Below the pieces are notes generated by a model that was not told the origin of the DNA, did not search any database, and was given only the letters and a program-made list of their open reading frames with translations. A program made the position numbers and the translations under genes. Shown one piece after another: positions 37,978-50,377 of a DNA stretch of 64,000 bases. The stretch's first letter is position 1. Each line of letters starts with the position of its first letter. Source of the DNA: Stratiolaelaps scimitus (taxonomy: Eukaryota > Arthropoda > Arachnida > Mesostigmata > Laelapidae); contig JABWDB010000014.1 of the NCBI GenBank assembly GCA_019614645.1, positions 4,526,001 through 4,590,000 of the forward strand, read 5' to 3'.

Positions 37978-38132
37978 GAACATTAGAAGACTGCCAGAAC
38001 TCTGGGACCAGTGTATAAATAAAAGAGATGCATACCTCTAGCTCATACTAGAAAATCTTTGTTTTAACTTGCTTAGTTTAGCCGCTATTGAAATTTATAT
38101 ATGTCTCATTATTTTTGGGACATTCAACCTAA

Positions 38133-40618
38133 TATATATATATTTATATACCGATATCATTATCATTTGCCCGCTTGTCGTACCGGGTAAAATTGCACGG
38201 ATCGACCAAGAGCAGACAGGCGGGGGTAGCCGAACACGTGAATCCATTACTTTACTGCACCGGTTCCATCCGAAGAGATTCGCGGGCTTACAGCAATTTC
38301 CCATCAACGCCACGAGCTTGAATTAGTGGTCTTCATCAGCGCAGGGTAGACACACACTGATTCATACGACAGCAGAAACATTCTATTAGGACATATAATC
38401 ATAGAATTATGTCTAAAAATTAAATTTCACATGTTCACAGTAGAAATGTGGCGTTGTTAATGACATCTGCCATTGCCACCTCAAATGCACATTAAACTAC
38501 CCAGAAGTCAGGTTGCAATCACACCGAAGATTGTTTTCTGATTGCATCGTTTAGCATGCGTTTTTGATGATGTTGTGGAGTAATCAGTGAGGCCGGCTCT
38601 TCTAGCAGGAGGCTAAATTCTGTTCGTTGGGAGACTGCAGACACTCAGGTATACACCGCGTCCACGGCAGAATACTATTCCTTATTTCGTATATCTTCCT
38701 TTTCTAGCTCAGCGTACCAGCCTTGTTGCAGCGACCGGCAAGGATGCGGACGTTGGTGAATCAGTGGGCAACATCCAGCTTCGCTTGCGAGCTACAAAAG
38801 CAATTTCAGCCTGTACAAGCCTCCAATCATCGTGGAGGACTAGGACCAATCTTCGTCGCTGCTCATAGGAGAAGTCAGTCTTGTCCACAGCCAATGAAAC
38901 ACCGTCGTCCTGCACCGAATGTGTAGAGTGTCTGTCTACGGGGATGACGGCACGACGTCTCAATACGCGGATTTGTGGAGGTCACGTGCGATGAATTCCC
39001 ATGACGCCAAGTGGCCAACCAATGCGAGAGGAGGACATAGAGGAATCGCGCGACGGCGACTGAAACCAGCGCAGTCTGTGCCAACGCGCTCTCTATTGCG
39101 ATCTTCGGCGCCTTCTTTAACGGCTGCTTCGCAATGGCCAGAACGGTCACTGTGGAATAGGGTACACGTTATGGGGAGCATATTCGTACTGATGAACGGC
39201 ACTTCCGAAGGGCGACTGCTGTCGATGTCGCATCGTAATACGGTCGCTTTGCCCGTCAAGGGAGAGCCACCAGACTTCCATTCGCCTGTGCAGAGCAGGG
39301 TGGACACTTCGTGGTAAATAGCGGAATGCCAAGCGTGCACGAAGAAGGCAACGGCATAGTGGTCCTCTTACGAAGGCGTGCTATACAATGTGGCTCTATA
39401 CAATTAAGCAGAATACGCGTGCAGATTAGACAAAATGCTGTCAGCTGATGCAGACCTGCCCACAGAGCTCTCATAGAATGCTTGCGTAGAGACGCGTTCT
39501 TCACCCCGCTCATCGATATATTTGTGCAGAGAGCATGTAAGGCACCCCGAGAATTGTATCATCAGGGGAAAATAAGCATAATTAACACCTGTGTTTAGTT
39601 GACCATTGAAGCCAACTTCGCATTCGACTCTTCGATTAGACGACCACTTAGGAAACTTTTTCGTACACACCTTTACGTGTTCCAACGTCGCATTGGGTAA
39701 TGAATCGATCATATCCAGCATAGCCCAAATGTATAGGAGTTGTGTGCACTCTGAGACTCGGTATCCTGGTGTCGGCGTTGCACCGACAGCGACAACAACA
39801 AAAACTATCCCCCTTTCAAACAGGAGGATCCCCATCGGAGGAGGGTTACAGCAGAGGATACTGAAGGCTCTGCCATAAACGTGCGTCCTACTCAACTGCA
39901 ATTAAACTCAAGTCGCCGCATTTACTAGCTCTCCACCAAAACAGATGACTAAAACAGATCTGCGCTTTAGGGATAATGAATAATGTTTAAAAGGCTACAA
40001 GTAGGTGGCCAAATAGTAAAACTATATTGATTTAATTCATCGTGAGTTTGCGATTCATTTCCATACAAACATCATCAGTCTTCCACGTTTGGCGTTCTGC
40101 ATCCGAATGGGTGGCATGGACGAACTCAAATGTCAAAACGCTCGCGGACGCAGTGAATTGGAGCAGTCAATTCGGCCTATGTAACGAATTTGTCAAGATC
40201 CAATGAAGAGCTGAATTGAGTAGCCCGTATGGTGTGTGGCTGACTTTGAACCAATAATTGATCTTGTTTTCGATACAAACGGGAAAACAAAGACGACAAC
40301 AGACGCTAATTCCTTCAATTTTAAAATAGTGCAATTCATCAGAGAGGAGAAAAGTAGCTAATTGATATATGGCGATAATTATCAGATGTGTGCCACCAAC
40401 TAGAGTTGGTTATTAGGCGAAATTCAAAGGTAGCATTATGCATTGGCGTCAGAGATGCATCAGCCAGCTAAGCGTATGGGCGAGTTGGTTGTAAACGAGT
40501 GGGCGAGATAATTATATGTTGTAGAACCCTCATATTTCGCCCTGTGGACCCGCGCAGAGCTGTGTACCTATTGTATATCAACAAGATAGCAAGCTCTTGT
40601 CCAATTGGCCACGCTATC

Positions 40619-40686
<68 letters not shown>

Positions 40687-41339
40687 TATTGTGGACATTT
40701 ACATACATTTTAATATCGAAAGCACTTAGCATAGGTCTGAATCTATCCAAGTTTCGCATGCCGCTTCATCCGTCAAACAAGCTTGTCATTTCCGTTGTTG
40801 CTGTTGTGGTTGCTGCTGCTGTTGTTGTTGTTGTCGCTATGAGTGAAACCTTTCACCTTTCCGCCCACTCTACTTGTCACTAGCCGGTGCACTGGCTGAT
40901 CCGGTCACTTGAGTGGCCTTCCGTCGCCACTAGAATACTGCAGCTTGCCCATGTTTGCGTGTTGTCGGTCTCAGAACAGAGGGGTCTCGTAGCCTGCGTC
41001 TCCTGCCCGTCTATTCCGAGTGCTTTTGCAGTGGACGTCGGCATATTTTGTTGCTTAATTGCAGCTGCCGCTGCTGCTGCTGCCGTAAGCGATAACTCAT
41101 CCATCGCTCGGTGACCGGCATCATCGCAATACGGCAGGTGGTATCACGGGCAAGTGAAAGCTGACGGAACGTTGGCTAGTTCCGAATCGACCGCCATCGT
41201 CAAAGCATCTAACCAGTGACGGAGACCCTGAGACGGACAGAGAGAAGCGAGCGACGCAGCCTGACTCGCTTCTCCTACCTCTCAATGCGCTATCCCAACG
41301 CACTTTGATCAAATAGGTACTGCGAATGCAAACGATTCG
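38133..41339. other. Unassigned non-coding DNA
   Basis: No gene recognised. Overlapping frames of up to 165 codons at 38,875-39,900 lie on both strands without family resemblance. A long TA microsatellite lies at 40621. Confidence 0.5.
40621..40683. repeat. Long uninterrupted (TA)n microsatellite
   Basis: Sixty-three bases of uninterrupted TA. It explains the Ile/Tyr-repeat shadow frames on both strands. Confidence 0.97.
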
Positions 41340-41807
41340 TCATTCCGTCACAGATCCGAGAGGAGGAGCCTGCGTCTTCCGTGCAAATTTTCTTAGGTCT
41401 ATTGGAATTGCATTGGGCTTGCGACCATTTGTCCGCACGTATGAAACCATTTGCTGCATAGGCAAATCGCTACCTATGTCCTGCTGTTGTTGCACTTCCA
41501 ATTCCGTACCATCGCCTTGGCCAGACCGCAAAGGAACTGCTCTCCTGGATTTTTTAATCGAAACCATTCCATAGGAGGCTCTCAGCTCCGAACACGTGTC
41601 AGAAGCATGCCCGTATGCCGTCAGCTTTGAATCGTTCGTTTCGCAGATACGTAAGTTATCATTCTTCCAGTCAGTGGAAACAGCATTGGGAGGAATAATC
41701 GAAAAATCTTGGTTTTGGAACACCGAGTCCACCCTCTTTTTAAGTTCGACCTTTCTCTGTCCTCTGTGATTGAAGTTAATGAATCGCTTTTTGTAATTCG
41801 TGTACAT
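41340..41807 (-). other. Unidentified open reading frame, 155 codons
   Basis: An ATG at 41807 opens 155 codons ending at TGA at 41340. The product is hydrophilic and of ordinary composition, rich in Lys, Arg, Asn, Gln and Ser, with a QQQQ run and no simple-sequence artefact. That makes it look more protein-like than other frames here. I recognise no domain. Several frames this long are expected by chance in the window, the start context is weak, and no splice sites stand out. It may be a single exon, a retrocopy fragment or chance. Confidence 0.2.
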
Positions 41808-44800
41808 TGAAACGTGGTTGTAGTCTTGGCACTAATAGTCGGGGCTCCACCTCGCGAGTTACAGATGCTCGAAGGTCTCGCCGCTCGTATAGCATTGTCT
41901 GTATGTACATTCGAAACGATTAAGAGCTCGTCCGTTTGAACACGAGCATGGATAGGCCATGGGCAGCGGTGTAATCCGGGACAAAATGATCACAACATAT
42001 CTACCGATAAGCATTCATTGTTGAATTCGCAATTGACGGCACCCGATGGCGATTGTCAGAGGGAAATTGTATGTATCACTGAATGAAACTCGAAGCGCAT
42101 GCTGGCTGTCCATTGTTAGCGGGCAATCCCCAGGGACTTCGCCAAGATGGTTATGCAAAACACCTGTCAGGAACCTCCACGAAACTCACAGGCGTTCGCC
42201 GGTTCTATCTTCCCTACAAGGCAAGGGCCTGCTTTCCCTTGGAGTGCTGCTCCTGAACTGTCGGATGCCAATGCCTCCCGTACTTGGAGACAACGAATGA
42301 GATCGCTATCTCCAAGTCATTTGCGGATAACTGCTTGAACTCGGTCGTTAACTGACGCCCTGTGCAAGATTCACAGCCTATTCGGTGGTTCTCCGAGTCG
42401 ACAATACAGTACCAGGCGGCCTTCACAGATCTCCCTGAAATATTGGCACTGGAAGCACGACTAGATCAGGCTGTATGTCTACAGGATAACAGGATGTTCA
42501 AAACTGAGTTATCATTGGAACGAGCGAAGCCTGACGATATTAACATATCATACTCGTTTAATAGATAGTCACGGTTATATCGTCCCATATTGGTATTAGA
42601 TAGTCCTGCTCTCCCGATTTAACGTGATATCTAAAACAAGCACAACATATATTTCTCAGTTACGTTTTTTCTAATTGTGGCTTCGGTGAAGTCGAAACGG
42701 AATAGCCATATGTTGCTCCACGCTGTGTGATTGCTGATTGGGTTGAGGGACTTACTGCATAATTAGCCTAGATCTCTTATCTTCATTAGCGCTGTTTCAG
42801 GAAGCTAGGAGTGATTCAAAGAGAAGAAATTGATTAAAACGAACTGTCAATTGCAGAAAGAGTTTGTTCCACGTCCGTGAGAACGCTAGCCCACATGGGA
42901 CACCTGGCGTCGAGAGGCGCCGTATACATGATTAGCTTAGATTAGTTTATTTATCCTTAAATAAACCAATAAACATTTACCATTTTTACCATTTACCTCG
43001 GCGATTCGCTTCCGGAATATTGGAAAAGTTGGACTGTGTAACTCGCCAGCACAAGTCTCTAGGATAACGACACGAGGAGGCTGCCTCTGTAAGTCGCTTA
43101 CAGACATGAACTAAATGCCAGTGCGCGAATGGTTACATCCACGTGCCAAGCGTCTGACCACTTTACGTTCTGCCGTCTTTGTATAGATCGTATAGAGCCG
43201 CTGGAGAAGACTAGATATAATTGCAGCGTGCAGACCCACACGCAAGCACGTGCTGGACGAGCTGACGTTCACACAAAGCTTAGCAGCTCTTTCTCGCCGA
43301 TGTAATCTAATGAGAAAAGCGATGCTGGTTACTTGCCGGCTCACCAGATAGAGCTGCGGCTGAATCGGAAGCTGTCAGCACCGAGCGCAGCGAGTGCCAC
43401 ACTCTTCTTAAAACTACCATTGCTTGTATCCACAGCTTGTACCTTCACAAACCCGCAAATGTGATACATGTTAGTCGCCCGGCTATGCCTGAGAGCAATA
43501 TAGGAGCTATTGAATGATAAGGCTTGTATTTTCAACTCGTGATTTGACTGGAAAATTCCCGAAAGAAATTGCTGGAAGGTTCGGAAGGCGCCGTGATCTC
43601 GAAATAATTGCACAAAGATTATTCAGATGTTCCCTGAAGTTCCATCAAACATCCTATTAGATGCGTTCGTCTCAGATGAGTCTTGAAGGCGGTGCTGGGC
43701 CGCGATTTGTTCGTAAATACATTGCAATATATTTACGAGGATGATATTTTGTTGTATCTTATAGATCCGCCACTGAATCTCCAGGCGCAACGATACATAT
43801 ATGCTGGACCGGGCCGGGGTCGCTCGTACGCGAACAGGCGACAAGTGCTCTATCGATATTGCTTATGCTGTATTCGATCGAGCGATGTCATATAAAAATG
43901 GTCACTGAAGCACCGTCATTCCTCGCAAACGACCTTGGAACTGCACAAAGATAAATCAATATCTGAATCTGGCCGCAGTGTCTGGAGATTACGGCCCTGG
44001 AGATTACGGGCTACCCCGCCGCCCAAGGCACAGGCAAATCATTGTGAGTCTTCGTGGTGTCTTCGAGTCTGTATGAAATGTGGTAAAAATGAACACACAA
44101 AAGGCTTGATATGTGTAACTGATCATTTACCCCAGACGTGCCGAATAGAAGGGAACCATTGGTCAACAAGAGATTTATATACTGCACAATGGCATTTTTC
44201 ACATTGCCATTGTTACTTTCGTGAATTCCCGGAGATGATGAGCATAGCTCTCTATAATACCTCTGCCTAGCGTTCGACAGGCCATTGTGATTGATATCAA
44301 GAATTGATTTTTCTGCAAGACCCCCACCTCCCTGAAAATCCAATGTGTCGCGCAGAGACTAGATGAACTTGACGAGAACGAAGCCTCACTTGTCTCGATC
44401 AGCTTCGTCGGAGAAGGCACTGGGTTCTGCTGACGAGTTACGGATATCTGTCGTTCTCTTGCGTATCGTCGTTTGATCGAATCGCAACCTATTATCTACC
44501 TGAAGGAGAATCGAGTTCTAGCTAACTAAAGGCTGTTATCGTTTCAGTTTCTTGATGTAACTAGCAATGAGCTTCGATGTCTATTTTTGCCATAGGCGAA
44601 TAATTGGCACTCAAACGAGCTCCTTTGTTCGGCTGTGCAGTTTACCGAGAATGAATAGCGAAATATATTATACAAGTGGCCGCTTATGGCACACACATGT
44701 TATAGCCTATTTCCTCACCGCTAAATAATTCACATCAGCGCATTTCATAAAACAGTAATGTTACTTGACAGATTTGACGCACCGCTCCTGCGGCGCGGTC

Positions 44801-45788
44801 GAGCTTTGACGAGTAACGCAAAACTGAGTAGTTTTGCAATTCGATTTTCGCTAGGATTAACATTATGGATTGCTAACAGGTCATCGGTACTCGAACGGCA
44901 TGTTTTGTACGAGCAGCATGTCTGAGGGACATTCGATTATATTATCGTTGAAAATGTCCCGTCGTGACGTGCAGATCGTTACTCTACAGGCAAGTTACAT
45001 CTCGTCACTTCTCAAGGGCGACATTGACGGATGCTGTGAAAGGCGTTCAGCGATTGTGTTATTCGTGCGCGATTCTTTTGACCACCCGCGAAGATTGCTC
45101 TCGCCTTAGACGTCGTCTACCCACTAGGAGCTCGAGTCCCGCTGCGTGACGGCACACAAGAGAACTTAAGCATTGTAAAATTGTACTTCCTTTCATAAAC
45201 CAATAAAGTGTTACCTTTACTGGGAAGGGGACGCCAAAGAAGGGAGTGATTTTCTGATCCACATCTGAGACCTCTGACGCACATCTGTTCGGGGCGATGT
45301 GACCTTATGGTTGCATTACGCAGACTCTCCCGCCGGTCTGTTATAGAAAACTATCTCTCTCTCTCTCAGATTCTCTCATTGGCTATTGATCGTTGTCGTT
45401 TTGTTTCTTGCAGATGTGGAAACCTGAATTGCCAGCAAAGAACAGGTTCATATATGATCAGCATTTGTCAATAAATGTCGCCCAGTGCGCGTGGTGGACT
45501 ATTTCTCTTCCTAGAATACACAACGAGAAGTTGGTGTTAATTTATCATTGAATATGATAACAATATGATCGAGGATCAGCGCTTTACAAAACTTTGTTGG
45601 TGAAAATTTTGCTATTTGCCACCTGAGCATCGAGTTCATCCCCCGTCAATACATTCATTCATCTATTCACTTTTATTAGGTAACAATATAATAACATGTA
45701 TAAATAAAACAGTATGTTACCATAGGTGGTAGGTAAGAACTCACAAGTATCACAGCTTTGTATGTGCGTGTAAATATATATTATTTAT

Positions 45789-45813
45789 ATTATTATTATT
45801 ATTATTATTATTA
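45789..45813. repeat. (ATT)n microsatellite
   Basis: About eight ATT triplets inside an AT-rich stretch. Confidence 0.9.
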
Positions 45814-46313
45814 TATTATTCATACAATATGAGATATAAAAACTATCTAGAGAAAATACTGAGGGCTATTCATCCTGTTCATCCGCTGCTTGACGATCTC
45901 ACCAAGTTGCAGCATGGTATCGCGGGCAGGAGGCTCCGCGATGACGATTTACACGGTTTACCTGCTTCCAGGTCGAGTCTCTCATTGTGCCCGTATTGAA
46001 CAGCTCTGGGTCGACTTCCACGAATTTGTTTTCCCACCTGTGATATAACATAACTTACATACTTAACCCTTACGCAGTTCATATTCATTCCAAAATATAA
46101 TAGATGTTATCTGTTCAACCGTCATGTTATTGCTATAGGTTATATATTGTGATTCTTATGGAAATTCTTTCACATCATACCTGCGCCACCGTAAATATTC
46201 TGCGTTGTCCTCTGTAATATTGAGAAAAATATCAGCACTTTTTTTTTTTCTAGAGGAGGAAATTCAGCACGAAATATCAGCACTATTAAATAATAAATGC
46301 TCGTACTTCGTAT

Positions 46314-46421
<108 letters not shown>

Positions 46422-49080
46422 CCTATGTGGTATCTTCACATCGCTGTTCTCGGCGCAAGTTCTGTCGTTCAATCGTCGTGTTAAATCTGTTTTACCAGCG
46501 GCAAAAGTTTTCCACTTCTCCCTTCAAGACCATTGATCGGCGTTCGACAATACGAGCAACCTGTGGTAAACACAGGCCAACGTGTGATTATACATATATA
46601 TATGTATACTTAACCAAGGTGTATGTATATCATGAGCGCCTTGTTGCTACACAATCCATAGGTATAGCGTACACGCACAAACTTTGCTTTGCCTTTCCCC
46701 GTTGGCTTTTTCTCTATTCAAGGCCACAGCCGCACTCCTGCGAACAGATCAAGGCACATCAGAACGCTCTGCAGGATCAGGAAAACGGTTTTCGGGCAGG
46801 GCCCCCTCAGAATCAACAGCCATCAAAATTACTGCCACAGCCGTCGGCAGCGCGAGCGCATTCTCGCTCTGTCTACCTCAGAGCCTACCTGAACTCCTTG
46901 TCTGTTCAATGTCGTTCTCGATCGGCCCGCTCCTCATTCGAATGACCATCCGAATTCTCCGCATCTATGCATGGCGATGTATTATACTGACAGGCGGGCG
47001 ACTATACCGCCCGATCGCTGACTGACGCTTTTAGCACATTGGCACCAAGAGCCCGAGCATTGACTATACTACACTATTATAAGGGGTTGTTGTTGTTGTG
47101 AACACGCGCGGGGCGCATCTCGATACACGGATAAAGAGTAAAGGGACCAGCAATGGAGGAACGTGTAGCCGGCTGTCAGACGGCGCCGTCGATCGCCTTC
47201 TCAGTTTGTATAATATGAGCTGAGATCGTATCGTCTACGTCACTTCTCAACGGCTGTCCGTTTCGACATGGCATCGGAGCAGATTACGATGGCGACAAAC
47301 GTGGAGTGGTACACCCTGAGAGGGTAAGCGGGACGCAGAGGTAGTTGTGCTACGGAAGATAGCATGCATTGTCGACGGTTACTGCCACAGCACTCGTCTT
47401 AAGTAGAGGTTCGCCTTAAGGAAGGAGAAGATCTGACGAAGGCGAAAATATAGAGGAGGAAGTTCGCGCATCGTCTACCTCTGCCCAACCAACGTGTGGT
47501 GGCGGGACACAGACACTGGTCAGCCTGATCGGGTCGCGCCAGCAAAGCAGCAGAAGCGAAGAATGACTAGAGAACCAAGGGAGATTACGACCTGCCGCCA
47601 CCATCACAGCAGCAGTAGCGGTCCCACTGTGAACCATTAACAGTGTTGACTTGTGGTAGACAAGAGAATTCAGCTATCGAGAGATGTGTCAACGAGACAC
47701 AGCCAAGAAGATGCGAACAGACACCATGGCCAATTGACTGCCTAACCAAGGCAGACACGAAGAGAGATCGCTACTGCTAAGTGCGGGCGGAAATATGCTC
47801 GAGAGGCTATAGACACCAAATGCGGAGGCAACGAATAAGCTGATAACCTGAGAGAACATACATATCGATACTATTGCACAATACCTGTGAAACGCTTGGG
47901 GGGGGGCGGCAGGTTGTTTGGTAGACCCGCTGCCATGCTATCTGGCGTTTTGGCAGGGCGCGCTGTGTAAACATAGAAGCACCCCACGGTGCCGTTCCGC
48001 GCCGTAAGCGAGCATCTAGCATGCGCTACATGGATATTGATTTGATCATGGCAGCGGGCAAGAGGCGTCTAGGGGTAGAGACAGCGATGGCCTCCTCGAG
48101 TCAAGCTGTTCCTGCGGGAAATACTGAGGGAACACTCGGACCGCGTTGAATTAAAGTGAAGAAGCCCTGCATGAGGCGATGTTGCTGACGAGACACCGAA
48201 GAAAATAAATATTACTGAAGAAGGTGAGTACGAAGCGCCAATGCTGCTACAACGAGATGGTGTCCATAGTCTTTGGATCGATGTGATGATGCTACCTCAG
48301 CAACCGCATTTAAGCATTAAGCTGAACATTAAGGATTCAGTCTTGACGATATACTTTTCTTACTTTTTATTTTTTCGATTTGCTTTTTTTGTTATACATT
48401 TTACGATATACTTGATATATATATATATACGATATACTTACTTTTTGTTTTCTTTTTTTGAGATAGCATTTCCCAATGGAACAATGGCGAATAGTCTGCC
48501 TCTGTGACCAACGTTTAATGCTGAACAGGCTGTTAATCATGTTGCGCTTCGATCTGGAGACCCAAGTTGGATACGACACAAGTTCATTGACAATCTTGCA
48601 AGTGGTCAAGTGATCACTGATAATATTTGTTTCACTGTACTAATTATGAATCGATCTATGGTTGACTCTAATTGATACGGATGTACGGGTCCGTTTTTTC
48701 TCGTAGAGTATTCGTTAATCATGTTATATATACAATACCCCCTTTAGTATAATATCTAATTACATTACAATGTGGCAACATTAGTGGTTTTCATGTTCCC
48801 ACTATAGACGTTTGCATTCATAATTTTCATTCATTTTTCGATAGGCAAAATGAGGAAAGCATCAAGTTTACGTCGCTCAGGGGCTACGATCCAGAATTGA
48901 CACATGTGTTAAGCTCGAATGAATAATTACATTATTAAATTCTTTATTAAGGCTCGTGGTGTCCGTCCGTCTGACAATGACTTCCGTTTCGTTTCGGCGG
49001 CTGACTTTTGGGGTTTAACTTTTTTCAATATGGTCATGTTTGGTATCATTGTGTAGCTATTGACGAGGGCTATGTTTTTA

Positions 49081-49126
49081 GGGGGGTGGGGGGTCGCTGG
49101 GGGGGTGGGGGTCAAAGTAGTGGGGG
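49081..49126 (+). repeat. G-quadruplex-type tract of array unit A
   Basis: G6-T-G6-TCGCT-G7-T-G5, then TCAAAGTAGT, then G5. Equivalent tracts lie at 50523-50568, 53775-53820, 55498-55543, 58002-58048, 60506-60551 and 63763-63809. The pattern easily meets the rule of four G runs with short loops and is present in all seven units. Confidence 0.85.
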
Positions 49127-49133
49127 ATTTTTT

Positions 49134-49526
49134 AACATGAGGTCTATGTAGGGGGTGGTTTTCTCTGCATGTATCGATGCGTCTCGATGAGGCGAACAAC
49201 TTTGTAAATATTGTCATCAGGCTAAATTGGCATTTTCGACCATTTTTTTGCCTTTTTCTAAAAGGTGTTTAACATGGTGATCTATGTAAGGGGTACTTTT
49301 CTCGCGTGTTTCTGATGCGTCTCGACGAGCTGAACACTTTTGCAATAGGTATACATATACCTAAAGTGGATACTTTTTGAGTTAAAGCAAAAAACCTCAA
49401 CATGGTGCTCTATGTAAGGGGTCGATTTCTTGCGCTTAATCGACATATTTCGACGAGCTGAACACTTTTGCAATAGGTGTTCCTATACCTAAAGTTGACC
49501 GTTTTCGAGTTGACCATTTTGGAGGC
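49134..49526 (+). repeat. Three ~130-bp sub-repeats in the unit backbone
   Basis: Sub-repeats begin at 49134, 49271 and 49399 with AACATG(A/G)...TCTATGTA(A/G)GGGGT. Each contains a GAGCTGAACACTTTTGCAAT-type core; the core copies at 49327 and 49455 are 128 bp apart. The second carries the near-perfect palindrome AGGTATACATATACCT at 49347-49362. The same trio recurs in units B to F. Confidence 0.9.
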
Positions 49527-50335
49527 CGGAAAACCCCGAGGGGGTCTTTTTTTCGACACTTTTCATTTTATTTGACTACTTTCCCATTGTTGAATTTGTT
49601 TCTTTTTGCTTTGAGGTAAAAGCTCATCGGGAGGGCCATGTTCTGAATAATTTCGATTATGTCACGCGTTTGTTAATATCTTTTTAATTGCAAAAAACAA
49701 AAACCTATCACAAAAAATTGAACTGTTTTCATCGTTTTTTAATACTTTCCATTGACTTTCTCTTAACAACGTCAATTGGGGAGTTGTTGCATTTGAGAAG
49801 GGGCATGTGTACGTATTTTTCTATATGTCGATTTCGCTCAGGTTTTCTTTTAATTTGAAAATTCCATTTTATTAAGTTTAATGTTCGATTTATTCCTTAT
49901 ACAGACCACTGAGAGTCCATATTATATCATTAGCTGATGCGTCTGACTAAGCTGAACAAATCAGCAATAGGTGTTCCTATACCTAAAGTTGACCGTTTTC
50001 GAGATAATGTCGATTATGCGTTTGAATGCTCAAAAACACCCTATTGTCTGTCTGTCCGTGTGTCCGCCATATTGAGTCATACAACTGCGGGGGACGCCGT
50101 CGGACAGGAGCCGAAGGCGACTGGACGACGTCCATACAACTGCGGAAGAGCGCGTCGGCCAGGAGCCGAAGGCTCCTGGACGCCGCTCATACAACTGCGA
50201 AAGCGAGAAGTGAGTCACGTGTGTCGGCCAGGAGCCGAAGGCTCCTGCCGACACTCATAGAACTGCGTCTCAGAAACTCCCGTATCTCAATTTTTCGATT
50301 TCTCCAACATGTAATGATAATATATCGCGAGCGGG

Positions 50336-50377
50336 ACTAGAGTTGGCCGCTGCCCGTAGGGCAAGGCCAACTCTAGT
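50336..50377 (+). repeat. Compound terminal stem-loop of array unit A
   Basis: An outer stem ACTAGAGTTGGCC/GGCCAACTCTAGT (13 bp) encloses an inner stem TGCCC/GGGCA with a GTA triloop. Nine bases separate the inner hairpin from CTAG. Equivalent structures end every complete unit: 53593-53627, 55311-55352, 57821-57855, 60325-60359 and 63577-63616. Those at 53593, 57821 and 60325 lack the outermost right-arm bases. Confidence 0.92.

Larger units (their letters stand above)
37204..38132 (+). mobile_element. Decayed mariner element
   Basis: The 929-bp remnant begins TTAGGTTGACCAAAAATTAT and ends in the inverted counterpart (GTCTCATTATTTTTGG, then CAACCTAA at 38132), with TA on both sides. The two ends match over about 27 bases with a small gap. 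A mariner-type transposase start is recognisable on the plus strand, but the element is shorter than the usual ~1.3 kb and internally rearranged, with local inverted duplications (37678-37725 and 37889-37977). Confidence 0.85.
48934..50376 (+). repeat. Array unit A (1,443 bp, shortest)
   Basis: The first unit and the left boundary of the array. It starts TTAAATTCTTTATTAAGGCT, has the G-rich tract at 49081-49126, sub-repeats starting near 49134, 49271 and 49399, and a fourth degenerate one near 49920-50030. It has only three hairpins (about 50097-50130, 50152-50185 and 50221-50254) and ends in the stem-loop and CTCTAG at 50371-50376. With a single hairpin trimer it may represent the basic, unexpanded form. 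Confidence 0.93.

Noticed and set aside
40468..40759. Ile/Tyr-repeat frames on both strands
   Set aside because: Pure translation of the (TA)n microsatellite. The same applies to frames over 46170-46536 and 27685-27969.
46427..46945. 172-codon plus-strand frame as a gene
   Set aside because: It starts at the edge of the long TA tract, overlaps a second frame of 113 codons, and has no recognisable family or consistent composition.
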